Positions 53,118-64,000 of a stretch of 64,000 nt of DNA are shown one piece after another. Both the position numbers and the translations under genes were made by a program. Each line of letters starts with the position of its first letter. Position 1 is the first letter of the stretch. Under the pieces are notes generated by a model. That model was not told where the DNA came from. It did no database searches and saw only the letters and a list, made by a program, of their open reading frames with translations. Origin of the DNA: Dendrocalamus latiflorus (lineage: Eukaryota > Streptophyta > Magnoliopsida > Poales > Poaceae); assembly GCA_017311315.1 (NCBI GenBank), contig CM029654.1, positions 23,767,879-23,831,878 of the forward strand, written 5' to 3'.

Positions 53118-54440
53118 CTACTCACCACTAGTTACACCACCTGCAGTACCTCCTTCATCATCGCCACGTCCCACCCCTAGTCTGTGGTTGCCCATATGGC
53201 CCCGTTTAGGCTTCCTCAGCGTGGGATGTCGATGCCTCGACAGGGTGAGGCAGTCAGGAGGCCAGCTAACCCGTGATCCCAATGCCTTGGGTGTCGGCTG
53301 CACCTGTGGCTGCGCGGGAACTAGGGTATTGCTGAGTTGCGACCCAGAAAAGACCGCCACCGAGTCGTTCGTGAGGAAGTGCACGGGGTACACATCGGTC
53401 GGTGCTGGTACGTGAGCGAGGGGAGGGTCTACGACGTGCACTAGCCTAGTTCGTATATGCAGAGCATACCAACATAGGTACTTATCGTACGCACTAGGGT
53501 CATATGCAGTGACCTCCTGCACGAAGTCTTGGAGTGCCAACGCCCACTCCGCCACCCACAGCACCATCTTCGCGGCCAAGCTCGTCTCGTTACCACCCCT
53601 CCTATTGTGCATGTGAAACGTACAACTACAATAAGAAGACATTGTAATAGAATTATGAAAAAATATAGGGATATGTGTTGTGTGTAACTCATATATGGAC
53701 CGAGTCAGGTACCTGACACCCGATAGAGACAAGAACAACCTGGCAAAGGCTGAATTGGCGCATCACCCTGTGCACCACGTAGTCCTCGACGAACATGCCG
53801 AAGATGAGTTTCTTTCGCGTGAGCCAGTATGTACGATCATGCAAGCACTGTGACAAGATTCCAGAGGGGGCATGGTCCACCATCTCCTAACCAAAGTATG
53901 GCTCCTAGCGCACGTCATCAGCAGTGAGGCGGTCGAGGTGCTCGACGAAGTTGTCGTACACACGGGTGACCTGTAGGTGTGAAAACTATGCTTGCGAGCT
54001 AGAACAATGGTTATAAAGGATGACCTGTAATACACGTATAGCAAAGACTAAGGAGAGCACATACCCGTCTATAGCACCAAAGGGACCCTGCAGTAGGCCT
54101 GTCCACAATGCCCCCATGGTACATATCCGTGCGGTATGGACCACTGCCAAGCAGCATCGGCTATTCAAGGGGGAAGCACTCGAACGACCATAGCTACAGC
54201 AGGAGGGGGCAGCCTATGAGGACAGGGATCGTCCTCGTCTTGAGTCAAGTATCGCACATGTCGCAGTAGGTCATGGCAAATACGGCTAATCCCTAGCTGA
54301 CATGCACCTCGTCCCTGTCGGCGATGGCTCTCACATACCGCACAAGGCGAGCGTTGACAGAGTCACCATGGCCGCTGTTAAATAGTACCCAGCCGCACAA
54401 GCACGGCATGGCCAGTCGGGAGAGACCTGAATGGCTCATT
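53118..54440 (-). pseudogene. Degenerate plant-mobile-domain gene
   Basis: Pieces in different frames follow the PMD order on the minus strand: LCGWVLFNSGHGDSV...ARLVRYV (~54400-54300), LPMLLG-like ECFPLE (~54170), YWLTRKKLIFGMFVEDYVV and HRVMRQFSLCQ (~53840-53740), then WVAEWALALQDFVQE, YDPSAYDKYLCWYALHIRTR and a Pro-rich tail to 53118. It is related to, but clearly different from, the PMD gene at 6520-8273. Many stops. No transposase or TIRs were recognised around it. Confidence 0.7.
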
Positions 54441-55384
54441 TAGTTTGTGGGTCATGTTGTACGTTGACCAAGCCAACAATACCGTGAATCAGGCTGGCCC
54501 AGTCGGCACTACATATCCTCGTACTATAAGTTCATCTGTCGTGATGCACCACGACTAAAATTAAACTTGATATAGTCATGTAGAAGATACTTGAGGTTAT
54601 TAATTCTTTTCTAAACAAAGAGTATTCAATGACTGCCCTAAATTATGAACCAACTGTTTGAAATCTATGGGCTCTACATATTATTTTTCGGCCTGTCAAG
54701 ATGGCAATAGCAGCTCTTCCATATGTGGCCTTCATTCCATGTACATTGTCTTAGAAGATGTAGGTCCTCTTATTTTGTGCTTTGGCCTTTTGGTTTCTCT
54801 AAAAGTCAAAACAAACGAGGTAATTTAAAGTGGATCCTCCAAACAGCTTCCCAAATAAAAAACCATATGCGCCATCTACGTCAGCTTCTCCCCCGTCCAT
54901 TTTCATATTGAAAAATGCAACTCAAAGCCATTATCCTTAGCCAAAAAACATGGCGTATAAAGTTGAGTTTGGCGAGCACGTCTCCCATGCACGGAACTTT
55001 CCACCTCCGCAACATGCACTCTTCAACTCCTTAAATCCTGAAAAGTGAAATATCCCTGAATATTTTTTTTTTGGTTTGCACAAGTAAACTTGCCGCACCT
55101 ACTCAAATTCTATCAGAATTCTAAGGTAAGGTGATTCTGTGAATTTTTGGCCTTTTTTCTTTTTGAGAGCGTGAGAACAATTGGCTAGTATAGTCATTTT
55201 AAGCTTGATAACTCATAGGTCACGGATTTACACACCAATCAATTTAATTGGAAAATCCATGTAAATAACCTTCCCAACCCATGTGGTTGGTAGGAATAGA
55301 ATTATAGTCATTATCAAGAGAGACAAATTTACACACCGCTAGACTATTCATGGTTCCTATCATATATAATTGGGAGTAGCTTGG
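54441..55384. other. No gene seen
   Basis: AT-rich intergenic sequence without supported ORF, RNA gene or terminal repeats. Confidence 0.35.
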
Positions 55385-55760
55385 GAGCGCGCATTATACT
55401 GTTGGGAGAGCTTCCGACGGTATAGCCTCCCCTCCCCTGTCGGCTACAGCTCTCCCTCCCCTCTCATCCCCTACTAGTCTACCACCCTCCCCAATAGTTC
55501 CTCTTCCTCTCCCATCCCTATCAGTCTACCTCCCTCCCCTACCACTTCCCTCCCATCCCCTCTCCTGCCGGTCTGACTCCCCTTCGCCGCCGCATCGCTC
55601 TTTTCCCTCCCCTGTTGACCGCCGATGTCCTTCCCCTCCCCCGTTGCTTCCCTCCCTTCCCTCTCTCTTCTCTAGCACCACAGTAGCCCTGCACCCCTCC
55701 TCCACCACCAGTAGCCGGTGGTTCACATCGCCGCACCGCCATCTCACACTTCCTCTCACC
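55385..55760. repeat. Pyrimidine-rich tract
   Basis: Roughly 350 bp dominated by CCCTCCC, TCTCCC and CCTCTC on the plus strand, with few G residues. ORFs on the minus strand (Gly/Glu/Arg-rich) are compositional artefacts. Could be a degraded leader of a gene or a captured fragment. Confidence 0.6.
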
Positions 55761-56079
55761 CTACCCCGCTCAATCTAATTTAGTGCACCGCGTCTCACTG
55801 TGCCTCCCTCCATCGCCGCCCACTACTAGACCACCGTCTCCCTGACTTCCCTCTACATCCAGGGATACAATGAACCTGTTGACAGTGCCTGCGCCATAAG
55901 GTTAGGCTGGCCTGGGCCCAAGGTGGGAGGTGGAAAGTCCGGCCTCCCAATCTGGACAGCCCACCAACCCTCCTCTTTCTGTTTTTTTCTTTTTGGACAA
56001 ATTTCTAGCCCACACCCACCTTCCACGATTCAATGAAAGAAAGACAAATCTCTGCGAATCTATTTAATACTTCTGGAAA

Positions 56080-58020
56080 CACCAAATCGATGCTAGGGCA
56101 TTACACAACCCTTACCTTCTAGCTCTTCTGGAGCTTGTGGTTCTGCTCTTACCTCCTCAACTCATAAGGTAGAGGCCACTTCTTCATCACATTCAGAACC
56201 TCCCTAACATATTCAGCATCATCATCATTCTGAGCAGATCATAGGTGATCTCTTTGAGTATGTCACGCGCTCGAAGTCTGGTTTATCTCACTTCTGTCTA
56301 CACTCTACATATATCACCACTTTCAAGCCCAAGGATGTTTTTCATGTACTGTCTAATAAGTCTTGGTCAATGCCATGCATGAGGAGTTAAAGACTTTTGA
56401 TAGGAACAAGGTCTAGTCATTTGTTGAGCCCCGCAGTGGTCATAATGTTATATGAACAAAGTGGGTCTTTAAGAACAAGCAGAGTAAGGATGGGGAAATC
56501 ATTCGAAACAAGGCTAGACTGGTAGCACAGGGTATATTCTAGGTTGAGGGCTTTGATTTTGAGGAGACCTTCTCCCCTGTAGCTAGGCTAGAGGCCATTA
56601 TGATTTTGATTGCATTTGTAGCATCTAAGGGCTTCAAACTATACCAAATGGATGTCAAGAGTGTCTTTCTCAATGAATATATTGAGAAAGAGGATTATGT
56701 TAGATAGCCTCCAGGTTTTTACAACCCCAAATATCCTAATCATGTCGTCATGCTTTTCAAAGTCTTGTATGGACTTAAGCAAGACACTAGAGTTTGGTAT
56801 GAGAGGCTTAAGTCCTATCTTTTGAGTCATATGTTTGAGATGGGTAAAGTAGATAAGACCTTATTCAGTCGTAGGCATGGCAATGACTTTTTGCTCGTCT
56901 AGGTATATGTGGATGACATTATTTTTGGTGGCTCCTCTCATCCTCTTGTTTCCCAGTTTTTGATGTCATGAGCATAGAGTTGAGATGAGCATGATGAGTG
57001 AGTTGAGCTTCTTCCTTGGCTTACAGATTCCAGACCTCCTGAGACACTTTGACATGAGTGATGGGTAGCTGGTGTTAACTCCGATGGAGACCTCGACCAC
57101 ACTTAATCCTGATGGGGATGGCGAGCCTGAAGATCAAAAGGAGTATCACAGCACGATTGGCTCCCTCCTGTACCTCACTGCTTTGAGGCCGGATTTACAC
57201 TTTGTTGTGTGTCTGTGCACTCAATTTTAGGCTTCTCCTTATGTCTCTCACCGTCAGTCGATAAAACACATTTTTAGGTACCTTCGAGCTACTCTAGACT
57301 ATGGTATCTGGTACTCTTCTCCTTCCTATCTTTCCCTTAGAGCCTACTTCGACGTAGATTTTGTTGGTTGTAGGATAGATAGGAAGGGCACTTCTGGCAC
57401 TTGCCAATTTATTAGCAGTTCTCTTGTTTCATGATCATCTAGGAAGCAGTCCAATGTTGCACAGTTCACCACAGAGGCCGAGTGTGTTGCAATCATTAGT
57501 TGCCGTAGTCAGGTGATTTGGATGGTTTTGACCTTGTGAGATTTTGGGTTAGCCATAGATAGTATCCACCTTTCTGTGATAATACTTTAGCCATTAACAT
57601 TGCCAAGAATCCAATGCAACATTTTAGAACCAAGCATATAGATATTGGATATCATTTCCTTGGAGATCATATTGAGAAGGGTAACATAGTGCTTCAGTTT
57701 GTGGGGAGTGACCACCAGTGAGCTGACATTTTAACCAAGCCTTTAGATAGCTCAAGATTTGTGGCTTTGTGGGGAGAGTCTGGGGTGGTCTGTCCTTGTG
57801 ACATAATCTAAAGGGGAGCATCTTGTACTTTCTGTTTCGTATGTTCATTTGCTTCTTTCTGCATTTTGCTTCTGAGTGCTTTTGGGTTAGTCTTCCTAGC
57901 ATAGACCAGGGTTGGTATCATACTATGTTGTTTAGATTTCTTTCTCTTATCTTGTGATCTAAGAATGTGCTTATTAGTTGCTTCTCTTCTCACTATATTG
58001 AGTTCACTCATTTCTTTTAG
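56080..58020 (+). pseudogene. Old SIRE pol relic (RT, RNase H, start of 3' UTR)
   Basis: Homologous to the minus-strand SIRE at 14.1-16.7 kb, here on the plus strand: HSEQIIGDLFEYVTRSKS (~56220), LYQMDVKSVFLNEYI (~56640), VWYERLKSYLLSH (~56790), YVDDIIFGGSSHP (~56905), LAINIAKNPMQHFRTKHIDI (~57590) and ADILTKPLDSS (~57720). At least a dozen stops and several deletions (e.g. near 57010). 57830-58020 matches the start of the SIRE 3' UTR and then ends abruptly. Confidence 0.85.
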
Positions 58021-58243
58021 GAAATCGAGGGAGTCTAAAGTGGAGCCCAAACCTACGGTTCGCTGGCCCAAGACATGCGTTGGGGTCTAGTCACTGGAAG
58101 GGTGAGGAGGGCTTGCAGGTGCGACCTCGTGGGACTGCGAGCTAGAACCCAATGTCATAGCAGCCACGTGGAAGCCACTTGTAGACACAGATGGGGCAAG
58201 CTCTGCGCTTCACCCATTTGAGCGGAGGAGACTCCTCCTAGAG

Positions 58244-58771
58244 TAGGGGTGGCAACGGGCGGTGGTCCCAAGGAGGCCCTCGTGGCCCCACTTGACCCTT
58301 GCCAGCATGCTCCCGCTCTACCCTACTAAGGCTATTGGAGGGAGATGGCCCCTCGTCCTCAGCCCCATGAGGACCCGACCGCCATGGGATCCCTACAGGG
58401 ATAAAAAATAGGTTAAATATTTTTAAATAATAATAATAATATTATTATTATTAATTTATAATTATTTAGATATACTTTTTTTAAAATTTTAACTTCAAAA
58501 TATATATTATAATATATAGATTCAAGCTTTAGTCAAACATATAAGAAAAAATACAATCTCTCATTTTGTAAAATTATAATCTATTTTTTAAAAAACATTT
58601 TTTATATTTACTGGGTCCCCATGAGGCCCTGTGGGGGAAGGGCGACCCTCGTCCCCGCCTCACTAGCATAGCGAGGCCCCATCCTGTTCCCCCATGGGGG
58701 GAGGTCACCCCCACCCCTCGTGGGGATATTCCCCATGGGGCTCTGAACCCACAGGGGAATTGACACCCCTA
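58244..58771. mobile_element. hAT-type element with perfect 8-bp target duplication
   Basis: 528 bp, ends TAGGGGTGGCAAC and TTGACACCCCTA, flanked by TCCTAGAG at 58236-58243 and 58772-58779. Interior GC-rich at both sides (CCCCATGGGG words) with an AT-rich middle (AATAATAAT...). No transposase, non-autonomous. Confidence 0.9.
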
Positions 58772-58779
58772 TCCTAGAG

Positions 58780-59329
58780 CCCCTCGTTCCTCTGCTATGA
58801 CACCTCAGGTTGGACCAGGGTTTTCGAGCCTAGGACTATTGGGAATAGTCTCACATCTTGTGCGAAGAAAAAAGCACAACTTACAAATATGAGGATGACC
58901 TCACCGATTGGACTAGTGTTTTAGGAGGAGAATACCTAATGCCACTTATAAGGCTATTGCTTTAAGGCTTGCATGAGAAAACAAGTAGTAGTAGATTTTG
59001 TGCAAACAGCCCACAGCCCGAGCTAGGAAAAAAGGCACGGGTTATGAAAGCGGCTAAAGTTTCTTTTCATCCATTTGTGTGAAGAAAAAGCAAATGAGCA
59101 ACTTTAGTTTTCTTTGGTCCGAACCTTTAGTTAAAGGTATAAACCGAACCATCCAGCAGGTGACAGCGAAAAGGAGCGTTTTGCTTCAATCCCTCAGTTC
59201 AAGCGTAAAAGCAAATCCCAGTAATCAACAACAGTACCCAAAATCCAAAGATAAGGTTCCATCCTTCGGTCCATAACAGAAGTTTTGCAAGCCTTAGTTC
59301 TTGATCTGTGCCTAAGATTATGTCATGTT
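58780..59329. other. No gene seen
   Basis: No ORF or RNA gene supported. It continues the sequence interrupted by the hAT element. Confidence 0.35.
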
Positions 59330-59620
59330 CTCTAGGAAGTTGTGTCACCGATGACGATGCATAATCCAATGTGATGGCGAAGATGAGTCCCGCTATCTTG
59401 CTGCATTATCTGATGCTCATGATAGCATGAATGCAACATGAGCAATCAATATGAAGGTGTACATAAGAGATGTCAATAAGCGCAAGGGTCAGATAGCATT
59501 GGTAGCCATCTATGAGTGCATCTCAAGGGAGATGCTCTTCCTACTGGCTAAAAAGAAGACGGCCAAAGACGTATATGAGGCATCAAAGATGCTATCCAGC
59601 GGTACACCATGGGAACATGC
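59330..59620 (+). pseudogene. Copia gag remnant
   Basis: Plus-strand frame pieces RKGQIALVAIYECIS and LAKKKTAKDVYEASKML resemble the UBN2-type gag capsid (compare VAKKKTAKEVWDCLK at 28.3 kb). Only ~90 codons, no start, degenerate. Confidence 0.55.
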
Positions 59621-59639
59621 ACGAAATTGATGGTGATGC

Positions 59640-59990
59640 TGAGTTGAGTCTAGTACATTGAGAAGATGTGTTCACCATCCATACTGGAGTATGTAGAGTT
59701 GAGTCCAGAACATTATGGAGATATATCATCGTCCTGTGTCGAGTGTGAGTTGGGTAAGTCGTAGTTGAGACTGAACATAGGAGAATTTCTCTACTCTTTT
59801 TGCTTTTTCTTGTTTTTCTTATTTCTCTGCTTTCGCTTACAAAACTGGGTACAAGCCTCCTCAATATAAAGGCTAAACTCTTCTACTAGCATACGAATTC
59901 GGACTCCAAGTTGGATTCAAGTTCAACTTAAGTTACACATGGAGATGGACTCTACTACGTCTTAGACTCAAAGTCAACATTATTTTCAAC
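59640..59990 (+). repeat. Possible LTR remnant
   Basis: Contains a TATA-like CAATATAAAGGCT, followed ~125 bp later by CAACAATGGTGTC, reminiscent of an LTR end plus PBS (cf. CA...TGGTATC). No second copy in the window. Speculative. Confidence 0.25.
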
Positions 59991-60336
59991 AATGGTGTCT
60001 TGCTACCATCCTCGCAGAGCTCCCCCACCTACACGGACCTGCCCGGCACGAGTGGGGTGATTTGGAGCATACAAAACACTTCTGTGAGGTCCCTCATTCA
60101 TTTTCCTTGTGAGGGCCTGGGAATTTTATTGTCTCTCCTGGCCGCTGTCATTTAGCACCATGGAGAGGAGAGGACGAAGTCTATGTCCCCTCCGGTCCAA
60201 TTGAGTCGTTTGCTGGGAGGGGAGCGGTAGTCGAACCACCGTCTCACCCAATTGGAATCCCACTTCGTTCTAGTGGAGTTAGCAGGAAAATAGCCCACAT
60301 GTGCGGGCGGACCTGGAAGTTGACGGTCATGAAGCT

Positions 60337-61030
60337 TCAATATTCGTCGTCTGCTACCCTCTTCAGTTGGCAGCGAGCGAAGTGGAGGGACACAAAGAAG
60401 GTTGCGATGCCTCGGGCTGCTTCGGAGTGCATCACCCACACAAAGATGGCAAGTCGGGTGATGACGTTGGCAGTCAGCTGCGTGAACTCTCGGTCATGCA
60501 GGCGTAGTACTTCTACCACAAACTTCATGCATAGAAAGCAGAGCACAACGTTGAAGTAAGCAGTAAAGACAACCGCTTTGTCATCGCGAGGATGTGGCTC
60601 CTCGTCGTCGAAAGTCCTTCGCACTGGGTCGACGGTTGCCACCTTACCATTGTGGATGAGCTCCTCGAGGAATTCACGGGTCACTACAGACATACCAGCG
60701 TATTGATGAAGAGCTTGCCTTCATCGAGGCCTTTGCAGTACTTCCCAACGGGCAGGCTCGACTCATCTTCCCCTACACGGGATGAGTTGGGGCGTGTGAC
60801 CCCAGCATCATCTCTTCCCCTCTTTGAAGAGGCTACGCCAGAGTCAGCGGCACCGTGCGGAGCGGTGCCCCAATGTCACTGCGATCGCCCAGAGCCAACA
60901 GTGAATTGAAGCATCTGCCCCTAGTCATCTCCAAGGAAATGGCAGTAGTGGCAGAATTGGCGGGCGATGTCGGGAAAGAAAAGAGGGAGTCGAGAGTCGG
61001 TGGTGTAGCAGGAAAGTGAGGTCTCGACGC
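60337..61030 (-). pseudogene. Putative gypsy-type transposon protein (PF04195-like) fragment
   Basis: 60693-60337 encodes VTREFLEELIHNGKVATV, HPRDDKAVVFTAYFNVVLCF, ANVITRLAIFVWVMHSEA, recalling the plant transposon N-terminal domain annotated as Transposase_28. Upstream to ~61030 is a Ser/Pro-rich leader in other frames. The frame closes at 60337 and the rest of the protein is absent. A Helitron inserted at its 5' side. Confidence 0.55.
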
Positions 61031-61044
61031 CAACAGGAAACCAA

Positions 61045-63205
61045 TCTGTTATAATATTAAAACAGAAGCAAAAAAAAAAAAAAACCCACCACGTTCACTC
61101 TCAACGTATAGAAATTACTATGTTAATCGGAGGGAAAAAGGAAAAATCTACACCATCAATTGTGATGGGTCCAGATTATAACGGTCTACATTAAAAGCAA
61201 GAGTCCACATAAAGTACAATAAAAAATAACTGAAATTTAGATTAAAAACAAAATAACTAATTTGATATCCATACAAATTCCTAAGTAAAATCCATAAAAA
61301 TATATAATTTAAAATAAAAATAAACAAAAAAGCAATTGGATTTGCATATGAATTTCAACAAAAACAATATACATTCAAAATAAGAAATAAATAAAATTAG
61401 TAATTTGATTTTGAAATGAATTCTAAAGTAATAATCAAAATAACTATAATTCAGAATAAAAATTAAGGAAAATAAGCAATTAGATTTGCATACAAATTTC
61501 AACTATAATTCAGAATAAAAAAAGAAAAAATAGCAATTGGATTTTTATACAATTTCATCCAAAAATTACTGAAATTCAGAATAAAAATAAAAGAAAATTT
61601 CAGTCTCATTTTTAATATGAATTCCAAAATAAAATCCCTAAATAACTTAAGTTCAGAACAAATTAAATAAATTAGTAATTCGATTTGTGTACAAACTAAA
61701 ATTTTGAATAAATTAAAATAAAATTAACAATTTGATTTTGATACAAATTCCAAAGTAAATCTCAAAATAACTATAATTTGAAAAAGTAGCACTCAGATTT
61801 CCATGTGAATTCCAAAAAAAAAATCAAATTTCCAATTTGATTGCCATACAAATTCCAAAATAAAGTCCCCAAATAATTAAAATTTAGAATCAAATAAATA
61901 AAATTATCCATTTGATTTATATACGAACTCTAATAAAAAATAACTAAAATTTTGAATAAATATAAATGTTATAACAAGAATAGCAAAGACAATGTGAGAG
62001 GAGACCACAAAAGAGTGGAACATGTTGATTTGTCCTACAACAAGATATGGATCCACACGGAAGCAAAGTGCCGAGACAGAAGTAGTGGGATGAGGACAAT
62101 CTCGTGTTGCTCACTTTTGCTGTTTGATGAGGACAACGTCGTACTACTCGCTAGCGCTGTTGAAGAGAAATGCTAAAGTCAGAAGGGTTGCAGCGACGAG
62201 TGGTGAGCGTTAGCATTGTTGAAGAAGAGCTATGGACAATTTGGGGCCACCTAGTAGCTAGGAGCGTGGGATCACTGGTGAGTGCCACGACATCACTGCC
62301 GATAGTGAGAAGATTCTTCATATTGTTAGATAATGAATAAATTAGACATGCTGATATTGGTGAAGATGAGAGGTCATCACAGTTAGTGAGAAAGTCATAA
62401 ACATCATGCATGTGTATATACATGCATGCATTTGTATGAATAGAAGCACAGCCGTACAGAAGCAGAGGAGCAAAGAGCTCAGAGTAGAGATGACACAGCC
62501 ATAGGGAATAGGCTTGGTGCCACTGGAGAGAGTGTGACGGGTGTTCCCAACAGGGATCGGCGATGTTTGCACATGTATGGTGTATGATGTTGTAATGACA
62601 TGCAATTAGCAATAATTAGAGAGAAGTAAAAGATAACTATGTTATAGCGTATTGTATTGAAGGGGTAGTAGCTAAGAGGGATCAATCAAGAATTAGACTT
62701 GCTATTGGAGATTAAGTAAAAACGCTATGACAACGAGAAGAGATAGAAGACACACGGTTCAGTGGAGCAGTTGACGTATGAGGGAAGGTAAATTCAAGGT
62801 AGGTCATCTATGGTGCATCGGTGTATGCATAAGCAAGGTACTCTAATACCATGTAAACTAATAATATAATTTGCTATACACATAATCAATGTATTGTTTA
62901 AGATTAAATAGATGTGCATATGCATGAATACAATTTAGAAAAGAAATGAGTGGTATGCATGATGGAGAGTGGTTACGTTTATTATGCTCAATGATTTTCT
63001 CCCATCAAAGCTCATACTTCAATTATATTCCTCAAATTGTATTTTCTTTCAATATTATACTGTCATTTTCAATTTTTAAGATGTCTTAAAAATCTAATTA
63101 GCCTACAAGATACGTAAATATGTTCTCAATCATCTAAGTTATATCATTTGATACTACAAATTTTGAAACAACTCTAACCATGCAAATGCGCGGGCCACCC
63201 GCTAG
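61045..63205 (+). mobile_element. Non-autonomous Helitron
   Basis: 5' end TCTGTTATAATATTAAAAC preceded by A (61044). 3' end GCGGGCCACCCGCTAG followed by T (63206), with a 5-bp-stem hairpin directly before CTAG. Insertion between A and T and absence of terminal inverted repeats fit Helitrons. 2161 bp, no Rep/helicase gene, no recognisable captured gene. Confidence 0.75.
61200..61960. repeat. AT-rich degenerate tandem repeats in the Helitron
   Basis: About nine to ten diverged units of ~70-85 bp, each with ATTTGATTT(T/G)(C/T)ATA-AAATTC, then AAAATAACTA-AATTCAGAATAAA. AT content is ~80 percent. Confidence 0.65.
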
Positions 63206-64000
63206 TTCTAGACAAAAAAAAAAGCAGGCGCAAGAGCAAAAGACAGAAGGCGGTAGTGGTTGTGGCTACATTTGGAAAGTGGGGGTGAGAGCTTAGGCGT
63301 ATGTCTATGGTGAATATGTGAGAGTGCTCAAAAAAGAGCGGTGGGCAACTGGGGAAGGAGGGCATCAATCGTGGCGGGTCCCATGGGTGTGTGGGCCACA
63401 ATTTGGGAACCGCACGATGCTCGCTCCTTTCTCCCAATTTGAGGACGGTCGAGATGTTCGACCATGGGGCAGAACACACGTAGGGACGCTAGCACTCAAA
63501 ACGCTCAGCACATGGTGCACCGCGCGTGTAGGTGCATGGATGCCCCCCGGTGCATGCATGGTAGCACTCTAGAATTGGGCTCATGTGAGGTTGTAGCGGC
63601 CCATCGATGGGCCCAGCTAGCCCATGCATTAGAGTAGGAAAAGGGGGCCCAAGCTGGAGGCACTTTGGTTGGAGTGGTGGTCCAAGGTAGAGTCCTAGTC
63701 GAAAAAGACACCAGAATCCAAATCCTTCAGTGAGGAGCATGGGCTCAGCTCGTTCGCATGAGTGCCTTGCCCATGAAAGGCTACTGTTGTAGGAGTAGCT
63801 CCTGCCATACTTGTTTCAGCTAGTGCATCGAGGGGTGAAGGCCCCCACAAGGTGGCCATCAGATGAATCTTCTCATATACCCATAGCTGTTAGATTTGCC
63901 CTAGTCTAGTGAACTGAGCTCGTGGACATTGAAAGGCTATTGTTGTGGGAGTAGTCTCCACCATGCTTGTTTCAGCTAGTGGATCGAGGGGCGAAGGCCC
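63206..64000. other. No gene; ~158-bp tandem repeat begins at the window end
   Basis: GAAAGGCTA(C/T)TGTTGT-GGAGTAG ... CATCGAGGGG(T/C)GAAGGCCC occurs at 63775-63850 and again at 63932-64000, a period of ~157 bp running out of the window. ORFs at 63174-63740 overlap on both strands and match nothing I recognise. Confidence 0.5.

Noticed and set aside
55526..55759. Gly/Glu-rich minus-strand ORFs
   Set aside because: Compositional by-product of the pyrimidine-rich tract.
63174..63740. ORFs of 64-101 residues on both strands near the window end
   Set aside because: Overlapping, no domain, no codon or splice support.

Overview
This is nuclear DNA of a grass (Poaceae), probably a panicoid such as a sorghum, sugarcane or maize relative. 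The grass call rests on GC-rich exons, Tourist, hAT and CACTA repeats of grass type, SIRE-type copia elements with 2-2.4 kb LTRs, and plant mobile domain and GRF-finger transposon genes. The species is an inference. Only two genes look intact and host-like: a single-exon cytochrome P450 of the CYP96/CYP86 type (25708-27264, minus) and a three-exon DUF1218 four-helix membrane protein (44121-51311, plus) with a 6.5 kb second intron. Nearly everything else is transposon-derived.

Layout. 1-1248: 3' part of a CACTA element with a nested inverted-repeat element. 1469-13025: an 11.6 kb Mutator-like element (MULE) with ~350 bp terminal inverted repeats, a near-complete transposase, a plant-mobile-domain gene, three GRF zinc-finger genes and two 31-bp repeat arrays. 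It sits in one copy of a host tandem duplication, and the other copy keeps the empty site. ~14100-24390: a minus-strand SIRE/Maximus copia element with a fragment inserted in pol. 24390-25264: 3' end of a second CACTA element with Ulp1-protease exons. 25265-27340: the P450 and its flanks. 27931-32962: a second copia element with its parts in permuted order (gag C-terminus, pol, LTR, gag N-terminus on the minus strand).

32963-34690: a 27-bp minisatellite with a 270-bp higher-order period. 34716-37136: a SIRE-type solo LTR with perfect 5-bp target duplications. 37251-37895: a truncated PPR gene. 38400-43850: a cluster of MITEs. 44121-51311: the DUF1218 gene; its large intron holds an antisense, intron-containing fragment of the proteasome subunit RPN12, a Tourist MITE and a poly-C tract. 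51950-63205: more MITEs, a degenerate plant-mobile-domain pseudogene, an old plus-strand SIRE relic, a hAT element with an 8-bp duplication, copia and PF04195 remnants and a non-autonomous Helitron.

The MULE genes form one cooperating set: the transposase should bind the repeats and cut the ends, while the mobile-domain and GRF proteins are cargo or accessory factors of unknown role. Three of these genes each carry an in-frame stop compatible with a C-to-T change, so the copy looks silenced and decaying. The two host genes show no functional link to each other.
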